From: CAISIP01 sp031396205
GTDB taxonomy: Bacteria > Pseudomonadota > Gammaproteobacteria > Burkholderiales > Burkholderiaceae_C
Assembly (NCBI GenBank): GCA_031396205.1
Contig: JANNKH010000097.1
Span: forward strand, 17,527-81,526
DNA: 64,000 bases
Direction of reading: 5' to 3'
The notes under the pieces are model-generated. The model was not told where the DNA came from and did no database searches. It was given only the letters and a program-made list of their open reading frames with translations. This document shows, piece after piece, positions 51,640 to 60,294 of the stretch; positions within the stretch are counted from its first letter, which is position 1; every line of letters starts with the position of its first letter. The position numbers and the translations under genes were made by a program.

Positions 51640-53037
51640 ATGAACAAGTCCACCGACACAATCCGGCAACAACCGCGCGATGTCAAAGTCGCAACCAGGG
51701 CCGACGTTGTCGTCGTCGGTGGCGGCCCGGCCGGAGTGTCCGCTGCACTGGCTGCCGCGCGCAATGGCGCCAGTGTGACGCTGCTCGAGCGCTACAACCA
51801 CCTCGGCGGCCTGGCCTCAGGCGGCATGGTGCTGGTGCTCGACGACATGTGGGACAACCACTTGAATGAAATTTCGGTGCGCGGCAGCTGCATGGCGATG
51901 ATCGAACGCCTGGCCGCGCGCAAGCATGCGTTCTACCCGCGGGAGAATGAATGGGGTTACGACCCGGCCGCCTATCGCCGCTGGGGGCGATGGGGCGCGT
52001 TCGATTTCCACACCCACGAGAAACCGCACCCGGTCTGCTTTGCCGCTGCATTCGACCCCGATGGCTGGAAACGCCTGTCCCTGGAGATGGTGGTCGAGGC
52101 CGGCATCGAACTGCGCCTGCATTCCTGGTTTTCCCACACGCTGGTCGAGGACGGCGTGGTGAAGGGCGTGGTTTGCGAGAGCAAGGCCGGCCCGCAGGCG
52201 ATTCTGGGCCAGGTCGTGATCGACACCACCGGCGACCTGGATGTGGCCGCCAGCGCCGGTGCACCACACACCGGCGGCAACTACATCATGACCACGGTGT
52301 TCCGCCTGGGCGGCGTGGACACTGAGGAAGCCGAACGATTCGAGCGCCAGGAACCCGAGGCGTTCTCGGCGCTCGACCGGCAGATCAAGAAGGTCCTGGG
52401 TGGTTCCTGGGGCTACTGGTGGCTCAAGACCCCACTGCCCGGCATCGTCTGGTGCAATTGCCCGCACATGGCCGGGCTGGACGGGCAAAAGGTCGAGGAC
52501 CTGACCAGCGCCGAAGTGCGGGGCCGTCAGCACCTGCATGCGCTGGTCGACTTCGTGCGTGGCAAGCTGCCGGGCTTCCAGAACTGCTTCGTCGTGGACG
52601 TCGCGCCACAGACCGGTGTGCGCCAGACACGCCTGCTGGAGGGCGAATACATCCTGACCAAGGAAGACCTGCAGCAACGCACCCGGTTCGACGACAGCAT
52701 TGCGCGCGGTCGCGACTATTACATGCCCTACCGTGTACTGCTGCCGCAAAAAATCGACAACCTGCTGGTCGCCGGACGGCACTATTCGGTGACCTCGCAG
52801 GCGCAGAAGATTTCACGCGAGATTCCACCGTGCATGGCGATGGGCGAGGCGGCCGGTGTTGCCGCGGCACTGGCCGTCCAAGCCAGCGTCATGGTGCGCC
52901 ACGTCGACGTTGCAGCGGTGCAGAAAGCCTTGCGCGCCCAGGGCTGCGACCCGGGCGACCAGACCGGCCGCAATGCGGACGTTCCCGAACTTGCGCGCGC
53001 GCTGGCCACCAGCGACGCTGTGCTGGAGACCGTATGA
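51640..53037 (+). CDS. FAD-dependent oxidoreductase (FAD_oxidored family)
   Basis: 465 aa. The dinucleotide-binding start VVVVGGGPAGVSAALAAARN (residues 25-44), then GGLASGGMV, and a late FAD-binding segment NLLVAGRHYSVTSQAQKISR with CMAMGEAAGVAAALAV identify the FAD_oxidored group. No own Fe-S motif and no membrane helix are seen, so it needs an electron partner; the ferredoxin at the operon's end is a candidate. Its stop overlaps the CoA-transferase start by ATGA. The substrate is unknown. Confidence 0.9.
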   Translation: MNKSTDTIRQQPRDVKVATRADVVVVGGGPAGVSAALAAARNGASVTLLERYNHLGGLASGGMVLVLDDMWDNHLNEISVRGSCMAMIERLAARKHAFYPRENEWGYDPAAYRRWGRWGAFDFHTHEKPHPVCFAAAFDPDGWKRLSLEMVVEAGIELRLHSWFSHTLVEDGVVKGVVCESKAGPQAILGQVVIDTTGDLDVAASAGAPHTGGNYIMTTVFRLGGVDTEEAERFERQEPEAFSALDRQIKKVLGGSWGYWWLKTPLPGIVWCNCPHMAGLDGQKVEDLTSAEVRGRQHLHALVDFVRGKLPGFQNCFVVDVAPQTGVRQTRLLEGEYILTKEDLQQRTRFDDSIARGRDYYMPYRVLLPQKIDNLLVAGRHYSVTSQAQKISREIPPCMAMGEAAGVAAALAVQASVMVRHVDVAAVQKALRAQGCDPGDQTGRNADVPELARALATSDAVLETV

Positions 53038-54206
53038 CGAGCGCAACAGCAGCATCGTCCGCCGAACTGCCGCTGGCGGGCATCCGGGTCGTCGACTTCA
53101 CCCAGGTCATGATGGGTCCAGTCTGCACCCAGATGCTCGGAGACTATGGCGCCGACATCCTGAAAATCGAACGCAAGGGTACCGGCGATCTGAGCCGCTC
53201 GACTTTCGAGCCGGTGCATGGCGCCGACAACCCGATCTTCTGCAGCCTGAACCGCAACAAACGCAGCGCCGCGCTCGATCTGCGCGACCCGGCGCATCTG
53301 GCGGCCGTCAAGGCGCTGATCGCCGACGCCGATGTGGTGGTGAATAATTTCCGCGCCGGCGTGATGGAGCGCATGGGGCTGGGCTATGAAGACTGCCAGG
53401 CCATCAACCCGCGCATCATCTACGCGGTGGGCACCGGCTATGGCGACAGCGGTCCGTATTCCCACAAGGGTGGCCAGGACGTGCTGGCCCAGGCCATGAG
53501 CGGCGTGATGGCGCGGCGCGCCGACGACAACGTTCCGGTAAGCGTCTATCCCACCGCGCTGTGCGACTACACCGCCGGCATGCACATGGTGCAAGGCATA
53601 CTGCTTGCGCTGCTGCAACGCGGCAAGACCGGCATCGGGCAAAAGGTGAGTGTGTCGTTGTACAACTCGATGCTGGCAATGCAGGTGCAGGAAGCAGCGA
53701 TGATCATGATGGCCGACTCCGAGGTCAACTGGGCCGCGATGCCGTTGTCGGGCGTGTTCGATGCGCAGGATGGCGCACTGGTGCTGGTGGGCGCATTCAA
53801 GGCCAACCCGCTGCAGGACATCTGCAAGGCGCTGGACCTGCCCGACCTGTCGCTTGACCCGAAGTTTTGCAACCTGAACCAGCAGTTCAAGCACAAACCC
53901 GAATTGCAGTCCATGTTCCGCAAGCAGTTCGCCAGCAACACCCGCGAGCACTGGCTGGCCCGGCTGGAGGAACAGGATCTGCTCTGCGCGCCGGTGCGCG
54001 ACCTGCGCGAGGCGCTGGTCGATCCGCAAACCCTGCACAACAAGATCCTGATCGAAGGCCCCGGCGAAGGCCAGACCTGCAGGTTCGTCGGCAGCCCGAT
54101 CCAGATGTCGGGGGCGCAGGTGTTGCTGCTCAGGGCGCCACCGCGACTGGGGCAACATACCCAGGAAATCCTGGACCTGGTGCAGCTCGAGGCGCAGGCA
54201 TCGTGA
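53034..54206 (+). CDS. CaiB/BaiF-family (class III) CoA-transferase
   Basis: 390 aa. The N-terminal LAGIRVVDFTQVMMGPVCTQ and GADILKIERKGTGDLSR, then LNRNKRSAALDLRDP, are typical of family III CoA-transferases. The catalytic Asp is in GGQDVLAQAMSGVM (about residue 150). It should activate an acid with CoA from a donor thioester. It is translationally coupled to the FAD oxidoreductase and is followed by an enoyl-CoA hydratase, so the product is probably an alpha,beta-unsaturated acyl-CoA precursor. Confidence 0.94.
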   Translation: MTSATAASSAELPLAGIRVVDFTQVMMGPVCTQMLGDYGADILKIERKGTGDLSRSTFEPVHGADNPIFCSLNRNKRSAALDLRDPAHLAAVKALIADADVVVNNFRAGVMERMGLGYEDCQAINPRIIYAVGTGYGDSGPYSHKGGQDVLAQAMSGVMARRADDNVPVSVYPTALCDYTAGMHMVQGILLALLQRGKTGIGQKVSVSLYNSMLAMQVQEAAMIMMADSEVNWAAMPLSGVFDAQDGALVLVGAFKANPLQDICKALDLPDLSLDPKFCNLNQQFKHKPELQSMFRKQFASNTREHWLARLEEQDLLCAPVRDLREALVDPQTLHNKILIEGPGEGQTCRFVGSPIQMSGAQVLLLRAPPRLGQHTQEILDLVQLEAQAS

Positions 54207-54261
54207 TCCGGATGGCCGCACGCCAACGCATGGATACGGCAACTCCCACCCAGCAATCGCC

Positions 54262-55035
54262 ATGGGTGTGACGCTGGTTATCCAGGACCATGTCGCGACG
54301 GTCACGCTGGACCGGCCGCAGGCCATGAACGCCGTCGACCTGGCGACCGAAGCCGAACTGCAACACATCTGGACCGCGATCGAGGGCGACGCCGACGTGC
54401 GTGTGGTGGTATTGACCGGTGCCGGCGAGCGCGCGTTCTGCGTCGGCGCTGACCTGAAGAACCCGTCAGTGACCGGCCTCGAATACTGGGCCGCGCCGCG
54501 CGTCGGTGGCTTCGGTGGCATTGCGCTGCGCGAGACGCTCAACGTACCGGTGATCGCCCGCGTCAACGGCTTCGCGCTTGGCGGTGGCCTGGAAATGGTG
54601 CTCGGCTGCGACATCGTCATCGCCTGCGATGACGCCAGCTTCGGACTGCCCGAGGCGCTGGTCGGCCGCATGCCGCTGGACGGCGGCATGACGCTGCTGC
54701 AGCGCCAGGTACCGTTTCGCAAGGCCATGGCGATGATGCTGACCGGCAAGCGCATCACGGCAGCACAGGCCCTCGACATGGGCCTGATCAATGAATCCGT
54801 GCCCCGTGCCGGGTTGGACGACGCCGTGCAACGCTGGGTCAACGACCTGCTGGCCTGTGCGCCGTTGTCGTTGCAGGCAATCAAACAGGTCGTGCGCCTG
54901 ACCAGTACGATGTCTCCGGCACAGGCGCAGGCGACGCGGCTGCCAGCGGTGGTTGCTGCGCTGCAGTCACAAGACGCCGATGAGGGCGTGCTGGCGTTCC
55001 AGCAAAAGCGCAAACCGCAGTGGCGCGGTCGCTGA
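54262..55035 (+). CDS. Enoyl-CoA hydratase/isomerase family protein
   Basis: 257-aa crotonase. The CoA-binding GERAFCVGADLKN stretch and the oxyanion block ALGGGLEMVLGCDIVIA are intact; both catalytic Glu positions are acidic (GGGLEM and LPEALVG), so hydratase activity is plausible. ATG 54262 is used; no strong ribosome binding site is seen. Part of the seven-gene operon. Confidence 0.93.
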   Translation: MGVTLVIQDHVATVTLDRPQAMNAVDLATEAELQHIWTAIEGDADVRVVVLTGAGERAFCVGADLKNPSVTGLEYWAAPRVGGFGGIALRETLNVPVIARVNGFALGGGLEMVLGCDIVIACDDASFGLPEALVGRMPLDGGMTLLQRQVPFRKAMAMMLTGKRITAAQALDMGLINESVPRAGLDDAVQRWVNDLLACAPLSLQAIKQVVRLTSTMSPAQAQATRLPAVVAALQSQDADEGVLAFQQKRKPQWRGR

Positions 55036-55097
55036 ATCAGCATTCGACGGCCAAGCGGATACCAGCATCCTGCCCTGACACCATCGCAGCTGACGCC

Positions 55098-55427
55098 ATG
55101 GCCTACGTCATCATCGACACCTGTATCGACTGCAAGGACGCCAGCTGCGTCAGTTGCTGCCCGGTCGACTGCATCTACGAAGGTCCGCGCACGTATTACA
55201 TCCACCCGGACGAGTGCATCAACTGCGGCATCTGCGTCTCGGTATGCCCGCCCGAGGCGATCTATGAGGATGCCGAGGTACCAATGGCGCAGAAACACTT
55301 CATCGCGATCAACCGGGAGTTTTTCGAGCCGCAGGTCACAAAACTGGGAAGTCCTGGCGGCGCCAGCAGTGTCGGAGCGGCGCTGCTTGACCATCCATCA
55401 GTGGCAAACTCGCCTCTGGCTGACTGA
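55098..55427 (+). CDS. FdxA-like 7Fe/8Fe ferredoxin
   Basis: 109 aa. Cysteines at 9, 12, 17, 21, 40, 43, 46 and 50 match the FdxA pattern, in which C9/C17/C50 bind a 3Fe-4S cluster and C21/C40/C43/C46 a 4Fe-4S cluster; the extra C12, C20 and C25 are also present. The core text is CPVDCIYEGPRTYYIHPDEC. It has a C-terminal extension of about 50 residues like other FdxA proteins. Last gene of the operon, so it is the probable electron partner of the FAD oxidoreductase. Confidence 0.93.
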   Translation: MAYVIIDTCIDCKDASCVSCCPVDCIYEGPRTYYIHPDECINCGICVSVCPPEAIYEDAEVPMAQKHFIAINREFFEPQVTKLGSPGGASSVGAALLDHPSVANSPLAD

Positions 55428-55655
55428 CTAAAAGCGGATCAAGCGTCCGGAGCATCTTGTTGATCTGCCGCAAAATTGCCCTGAGACGAAGGGTTGGCGG
55501 CCACACGTAGTGGATCTATTCAACGGCGCAAACTTCAGACTTCGACAGGCAAGATAACTTCACTCGTAGGACGTGGACGACTCGATGAGACTGGGTCCGG
55601 CCATACGACTTCTCGATTTGCCTGCTGCAGAGCAGTGGCTGAACATGCAGAGGGT

Positions 55656-56084
55656 TCAACCGCGCTTGGAGAGCACGTGCGCCAAGAGCCCCAGCGCGGT
55701 TAGACTCGCCAAAATGGCCATGTTGTACCAGGCCACCGGCGCGCCGGTCTGCTCCGCCAGGAGAATAGCCGTCTGCGCCGCCACAGCCAGCGCAATCCAG
55801 TAGGCCACCGACACCATGGGCGCCGCCCAGGCGACACCCTGGCGCATGGGGACCAGCACTACATACGCACCGAGCACGCCCAGTCCGATCGAGGCGCCTC
55901 CGATGAGTTTCATCAGTGCGAAATACAAGGGGCGCACCTTTGCCAAGGCGTCCGACGGCACCGCCGCAGCATGAAACCACAGCGGATCATTCACGTTCGA
56001 GTACAGCAGCCCGAACAGAATCATGAACAGGCTCACAGCGCAAAAGAAGAAGACGCTCGCGCGACGATACAAAGTGGTCGTCAT
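55656..56084 (-). CDS. Four-helix membrane protein of unknown function
   Basis: 142 aa with four hydrophobic segments (FFFCAVSLFMILFGLLYSN, LMKLIGGASIGLGVLGAYVV, PMVSVAYWIALAVAAQTAIL, YNMAILASLTALGLLAHVLS). I do not recognise the family. The ATG overlaps the stop of the NDH-2 gene as ATGA, so it is made together with that enzyme and may anchor or assist it. Confidence 0.8.
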   Translation of the reverse strand: MTTTLYRRASVFFFCAVSLFMILFGLLYSNVNDPLWFHAAAVPSDALAKVRPLYFALMKLIGGASIGLGVLGAYVVLVPMRQGVAWAAPMVSVAYWIALAVAAQTAILLAEQTGAPVAWYNMAILASLTALGLLAHVLSKRG

Positions 56085-57391
56085 CTTGTGTACTCCGGTT
56101 CGTTGCCGTCTGCGTCGAGCAAGGCCTGGCTGCCGCTGAAGCGCAGATGGGTGATGTCAGTCGGAAAGAACATGCCCCAGGTCCACTCGACGAAGATGCG
56201 TAACTTTCGTCGCAGTGTCGGCATCTGGGACAGGTAGTAAGCGCGCCACAAGAGCCACGCAGGCAGCCCCGACAGTGGTACGCCGAAGACCTCGGCAACG
56301 CCCTTCATGTGCCCGATGGAAGCCATTGCGCCGCTCGAATGGTGGCGGAAGGCCTTCGTCGGCTCGCCGCGCAGCGCGGCAAGCAGATTGCTGGCGAGCA
56401 GGACACCCTCTCGCACCGCGAACTGCGCCGTCGGCGGTGCAGGCTTGTCGTCGTACGCGTTAGGCACCAGCGCGCAATCGCCAAGTGCCCAGATGCCGGA
56501 GTGGCCGGCCACAGACAGGTCCGCGGCCACCTTGACCCGGGCGCGCTCTTGCGGCAGACCCAGAGCTTCTATCAGTGCGTTGGGCTGCGTGCCAACGGTG
56601 CTAATGACGGTGTTTGTGGCCAGACTCTCGCCGGATGCGAGTTGCACAGCCATCGCATGCACGCTGGCCGCTCGCGTCTGCAGGCGTACTTGCACACCTC
56701 GCGCGCGCAGTGACTTTTGCGCCGCCACGCCGAGAGTGGGCGGCAATTCGGGCAACAGGCGTTCCAGGTCCTGCAGCACCGTGACTTGCAGTTCATCGGT
56801 GGCAACGCGCGGGTAGAAGCGGCGGATACTGCGCAGGCAATCGACCAGTTCGCCTGCCACCTCAACACCCGAGAAGCCGCCTCCCACGATGACGAAATGC
56901 CCCAGGGCGCGGCGCAGCGCAGGGTCGGTTTCGAGTTCGATGCGGGCCACGCGCCGCAGCACGGTATTGCGGATCTCCATCGCGTCGCCGACGGTCTTCA
57001 GCGGGAATGCATGTTCAGCCATGCCGGGAATCAGGTCCAGGCGCGCCCGGTTGCCGAACGCCAGCACAAGGTGGTCGAAGGGCAACACCCGCTCACCGGC
57101 CAAGGTCGCGCAGCGCAGGGTGCGCGCGCTTGCGTCGACACCCGTGACGCGGCCCATGATGAATTGCTGCATCGGCCCGGGCCGGATGATTTCACGCAGC
57201 GGCGCCACCACCTGCTCGGGAAAGATCGAAGCACCCACAGCTTCCGGCAGCATCGGATTGAAGGTGGTGTAGCTCTCCTCGGAGACGAGGGTGAGCGTGA
57301 CGCCGACCGGCAGGCGTCCGACCAGCCCTCGGACCACAGAGGTGCCGGCAAAGCCGCCTCCTACGACGATGATCGATTTCTGTGCGTTCAA
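56081..57391 (-). CDS. Type II NADH dehydrogenase-like flavoprotein
   Basis: 436-aa NAD(P)/FAD disulfide-reductase-fold protein. FAD loop VVGGGFAGTSVVRGL (residues 9-23), NAD loop VIVGGGFSGVEVAGELVD (about 167-184) and the FAD-binding GIWALGDCALVPN (about 300). The C-terminal part AWLLWRAYYLSQMPTLRRK with aromatic/basic residues is the usual membrane-contact region of NDH-2. It would pass electrons from NADH to quinone without pumping. Operon with the four-helix protein. Confidence 0.9.
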   Translation of the reverse strand: MNAQKSIIVVGGGFAGTSVVRGLVGRLPVGVTLTLVSEESYTTFNPMLPEAVGASIFPEQVVAPLREIIRPGPMQQFIMGRVTGVDASARTLRCATLAGERVLPFDHLVLAFGNRARLDLIPGMAEHAFPLKTVGDAMEIRNTVLRRVARIELETDPALRRALGHFVIVGGGFSGVEVAGELVDCLRSIRRFYPRVATDELQVTVLQDLERLLPELPPTLGVAAQKSLRARGVQVRLQTRAASVHAMAVQLASGESLATNTVISTVGTQPNALIEALGLPQERARVKVAADLSVAGHSGIWALGDCALVPNAYDDKPAPPTAQFAVREGVLLASNLLAALRGEPTKAFRHHSSGAMASIGHMKGVAEVFGVPLSGLPAWLLWRAYYLSQMPTLRRKLRIFVEWTWGMFFPTDITHLRFSGSQALLDADGNEPEYTR

Positions 57392-57580
57392 TTCATGTAC
57401 CTCTGTAGATCATCGCTGCCGGGTCGGTCGATCCTGTGCCTTCGTCGAGCAGAGCCCCTTTGTCTTACTGCGCGCAACTTTTTTTTAGCTGTAATTTCTG
57501 CTGACTTGACGCTACATAGCAGGGGCACGGCGCTCAACGAGTTAGCCACTCCATCAGAAACCATCTCAAGGTCATCCACC

Positions 57581-58363
57581 ATGCTCAAAGACAAGACTGC
57601 ACTCGTGACCGGTTCCACTTCGGGCATCGGCCTGGGCATTGCCCATGGCCTGGCCGCACAGGGTGCCAATGTGATCCTCAACGGCTTCGGCGAGTCCGGT
57701 GCCGTCGGCCGGCTGAAGGACGAACTTACTGAACGTTATGGCGTTCAGGTGCGCCACGACGGCGCCGACATGAGCCGCCCCGAAGCGATCGAGGCCATGA
57801 TGGGCAAGGCCCTGGCGGAGTTCGGGTGCATCGACTTGCTCATCAACAACGCCGGCATCCAGCATGTCGCCCCGGTAGATGAGTTTCCAGTCGATAAGTG
57901 GTACGCCATCCTGGCCATCAACCTGTCGGCCGGCTTCCACACCACGCGGCTGGCGCTGCCGGCGATGAAGAAGAAGGGCTTTGGTCGCATCGTCAACATC
58001 GCATCGGCGCATGCGCTGGTGGCCAGCCCCTACAAATCGGCCTACGTGACCGCCAAGCACGGCGTGGCCGGGTTCACCAAGACGGTAGCGCTCGAAGTCG
58101 CCGAAGTCGGCATCACCGTCAACGCCGTCTGCCCGGGCTATGTGCTCACGCCACTGGTCGAGCAGCAGATACCGGACACGGCCAAGGCGCGCGGCATTAC
58201 CAACGAGCAAGTCATCCGCGACGTGCTGCTGGCCGCGCAACCAACCAAGAAGTTCGTGACGGTGGAGCAAGTGGCGGCGTTGACCTGCTTCCTGTGCACC
58301 GACGCCGCCGCCTCGATCACCGGCGCCATCCTCCCCATCGAGGGCGGCTGGACCGCGCACTGA
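57581..58363 (+). CDS. bdhA: 3-hydroxybutyrate dehydrogenase
   Basis: 260-aa SDR. Motifs: TGSTSGIGLGIAHGLAAQGA (residues 10-29), NNAGIQHVAPVDEFP, the catalytic Ser in NIASAHALVASP and YVTAK. The 3-hydroxybutyrate dehydrogenase signatures Q-H-V-x-P-V and the C-terminal GGWTAH are present. It oxidises (R)-3-hydroxybutyrate to acetoacetate, which scoAB in this window could activate. A cupin and a patatin gene follow in the same direction. Confidence 0.95.
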   Translation: MLKDKTALVTGSTSGIGLGIAHGLAAQGANVILNGFGESGAVGRLKDELTERYGVQVRHDGADMSRPEAIEAMMGKALAEFGCIDLLINNAGIQHVAPVDEFPVDKWYAILAINLSAGFHTTRLALPAMKKKGFGRIVNIASAHALVASPYKSAYVTAKHGVAGFTKTVALEVAEVGITVNAVCPGYVLTPLVEQQIPDTAKARGITNEQVIRDVLLAAQPTKKFVTVEQVAALTCFLCTDAAASITGAILPIEGGWTAH

Positions 58364-58510
58364 GGCCTGCCGTCAACGGCTCGAAGAATTCTCGTGCCCG
58401 CCGAATGCCCGCGCGCGATCTCACGGGCAGGGGCTCAAGCTTTGTCCCGAGCAATTCCCAGTTCCAGTCTTACCAACCCGGCCTCTGTGCAAAACCCAAG
58501 GAGAACCCCG

Positions 58511-58984
58511 ATGAATTCACAAACCTTCCGCCTGCTCGCTGCTGCTGCCGCACTCACCGCGGCCGGTTTCGCCCAAGCAGGGCAGTGCCCGTCCGACAAG
58601 GTCGCAGCAAATAGCCTGCCCGGTGCGGCCACGGCACCGGTCGGCGTTGTCGACACCGAACTCGCGTCGATCGAACTGGCCAAGGAGAACGTCAAGCTCG
58701 ACCAGCGGCGCCTGCGGCTGCGCCACATGACCATTGCCCCCGGCGGTGTCGTGCCGATGCACAGCCATGAAGACCGTCCGGCGCTGATCATGGTCAACAG
58801 CGGCGAAGTCTACGAGTACAGCAGCAAGTGCGCGGTGCCCATCCTGCACAAGGCCGGCGAGACCGCGCGTGAGTCCATGGGCACCAAGCACTGGTGGAAG
58901 AACGCCGGCTCGGTGCCGGTGGACCTGACCATCGGCGACATCGTCAACGACAAGAAGCCCGAAACGATGCAACAGATGATGTAA
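58511..58984 (+). CDS. Exported single-domain cupin protein
   Basis: 157 aa with a signal peptide (FRLLAAAAALTAAGFAQA) and one cupin barrel: HMTIAPGGVVPMHSHEDRPA gives the two His, and GTKHWWKNAGSVPVDL the later His of the metal site. Two Cys (QCPSDK and KCAVP) could form a disulfide. AAGGAG precedes the ATG by about 7 nt. Function unknown; it lies between bdhA and the patatin gene. Confidence 0.85.
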   Translation: MNSQTFRLLAAAAALTAAGFAQAGQCPSDKVAANSLPGAATAPVGVVDTELASIELAKENVKLDQRRLRLRHMTIAPGGVVPMHSHEDRPALIMVNSGEVYEYSSKCAVPILHKAGETARESMGTKHWWKNAGSVPVDLTIGDIVNDKKPETMQQMM

Positions 58985-59062
58985 GCCATTGGCCGCGCCG
59001 GCGACTATCTGATGTCGGCGCGTGCCCACCCTGCCCGGCAAGAAATGCAATCGAGGAGACTC

Positions 59063-60205
59063 ATGATGAACACGACCCCGGCCAACGCTGCCGCAAGCCG
59101 GCGCAAACGAGCGGCTCCACAGTCCGGGCTGCCTGGCCAGGTGGTGCTGGTGCTTCAGGGCGGCGGCGCCCTGGGCGCCTACCAGGTTGGCGTCTACGAA
59201 GCCCTGCACGACTCGGGCATCGAGCCTGCCTGGGTCATCGGTACGTCGATCGGCGCCATCAACGCTGCGCTGATTGCCGGCAACCCGCTCGAACAGCGCA
59301 AGGAACGCCTGAACAGCTTCTGGCAGCACGTGGAGCGGCCGGCCACGATCGCCGGCCCTCTCGACTGGCTCGGAATGGGCAATTGGGCAGGCAACATGAC
59401 CACCGTGATGCGCGGCATCCCGTCGTTCTTCGCGCCCAGCATGGCTGCCTTGCGCGGCACGCGGGCCAATGTGGGTGTGGAATCTGCCGCCTACTACAAC
59501 ACCGAGCCGCTGCGCCAGACGCTGGGCGACCTGGTGGACTTCAAGAACCTTCGGAACGGACCCACGCGGCTGACGGTCGGCGCGGTCAACGCCTGCAGCG
59601 GCGCCATGCGCTATTTCGACAGTCGCAACGAAATTTTGTGCGTCGATCACGTGATGGCCTCGGGCGCATTGCCGCCGGCCTTCCCGGCGGTGCGCATTGA
59701 TGGCGAGCCCTACTGGGATGGCGGCATCTACTCCAACACTCCGATCGAGGCGGTGCTAGACGACCGGCCTCGGCGCGACGCGCTGATCTTCGCGGTCAAT
59801 GTCTGGCACCAGACCGCGCCAGAGCCGGAGTCGATCTGGCAGGTAATGGGCCGAACGAAAGACATCCAGTTCGCCAGCCGGGCCGACAGCCACATCGCGA
59901 GGCAAAAGCAGATCCATCGCCTGCGCCACGTGATCCGCCAACTGACGCAGCAGCTTCCCGTCGGCAAGCGGGACGACCCTGAAGTCAAGGAGTTGTCGTC
60001 CTGGGGCTGCGGCACCACCATGCATGTCGCCCACCTGGTGGCGCCCCGGCTCGAAGGCGAAGACCACACCAAGGACATCGACTTCACGCCCTGCGGCGTC
60101 AACGCGCGCCGCGAAGCCGGCTATGTGGACACCATGAAGATGATCGAACGTGCGCCCTGGAGCGAGCCCACCGATCCGATCGAAGGCGTGGTCGAACATC
60201 GCTGA
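59063..60205 (+). CDS. Patatin-like phospholipase/depolymerase
   Basis: 380-aa patatin with oxyanion loop QGGGALGAYQVGVYEAL, Ser nucleophile in GTSIG (about residue 56) and catalytic Asp in WDGGIYSN. The C-terminal 150 residues (AVNVWHQTAPEPESIWQV, then PRLEGEDHTKDIDF) resemble DUF3734, a companion domain seen in proteins encoded near bdhA. GAGGAG lies 4 nt before the first ATG and 7 nt before a second. It may release acyl groups or 3-hydroxybutyrate oligomers in polyhydroxybutyrate turnover; this is inference from the neighbourhood. Confidence 0.9.
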   Translation: MMNTTPANAAASRRKRAAPQSGLPGQVVLVLQGGGALGAYQVGVYEALHDSGIEPAWVIGTSIGAINAALIAGNPLEQRKERLNSFWQHVERPATIAGPLDWLGMGNWAGNMTTVMRGIPSFFAPSMAALRGTRANVGVESAAYYNTEPLRQTLGDLVDFKNLRNGPTRLTVGAVNACSGAMRYFDSRNEILCVDHVMASGALPPAFPAVRIDGEPYWDGGIYSNTPIEAVLDDRPRRDALIFAVNVWHQTAPEPESIWQVMGRTKDIQFASRADSHIARQKQIHRLRHVIRQLTQQLPVGKRDDPEVKELSSWGCGTTMHVAHLVAPRLEGEDHTKDIDFTPCGVNARREAGYVDTMKMIERAPWSEPTDPIEGVVEHR

Positions 60206-60294
60206 GCCTCTCGCCTGCACGCCAGACCGCCGAGAAACCAAATGCGTCATTGCAACGCCGTGATGTTCGTCAGTGGCCAGGTGAGACCTAACCC

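Noticed and set aside
52782..55394. 870-codon open frame on the minus strand across the CoA-transferase, hydratase and ferredoxin genes
   Set aside because: It is antisense to three well-supported genes, shows no domain, and has the Arg/Ala/His-rich composition of a GC-rich shadow frame.
56717..57580. N-terminal extension of bdhA to 548 codons
   Set aside because: The added part is antisense to the NDH-2 gene; the ATG at 57581 gives the exact family start.
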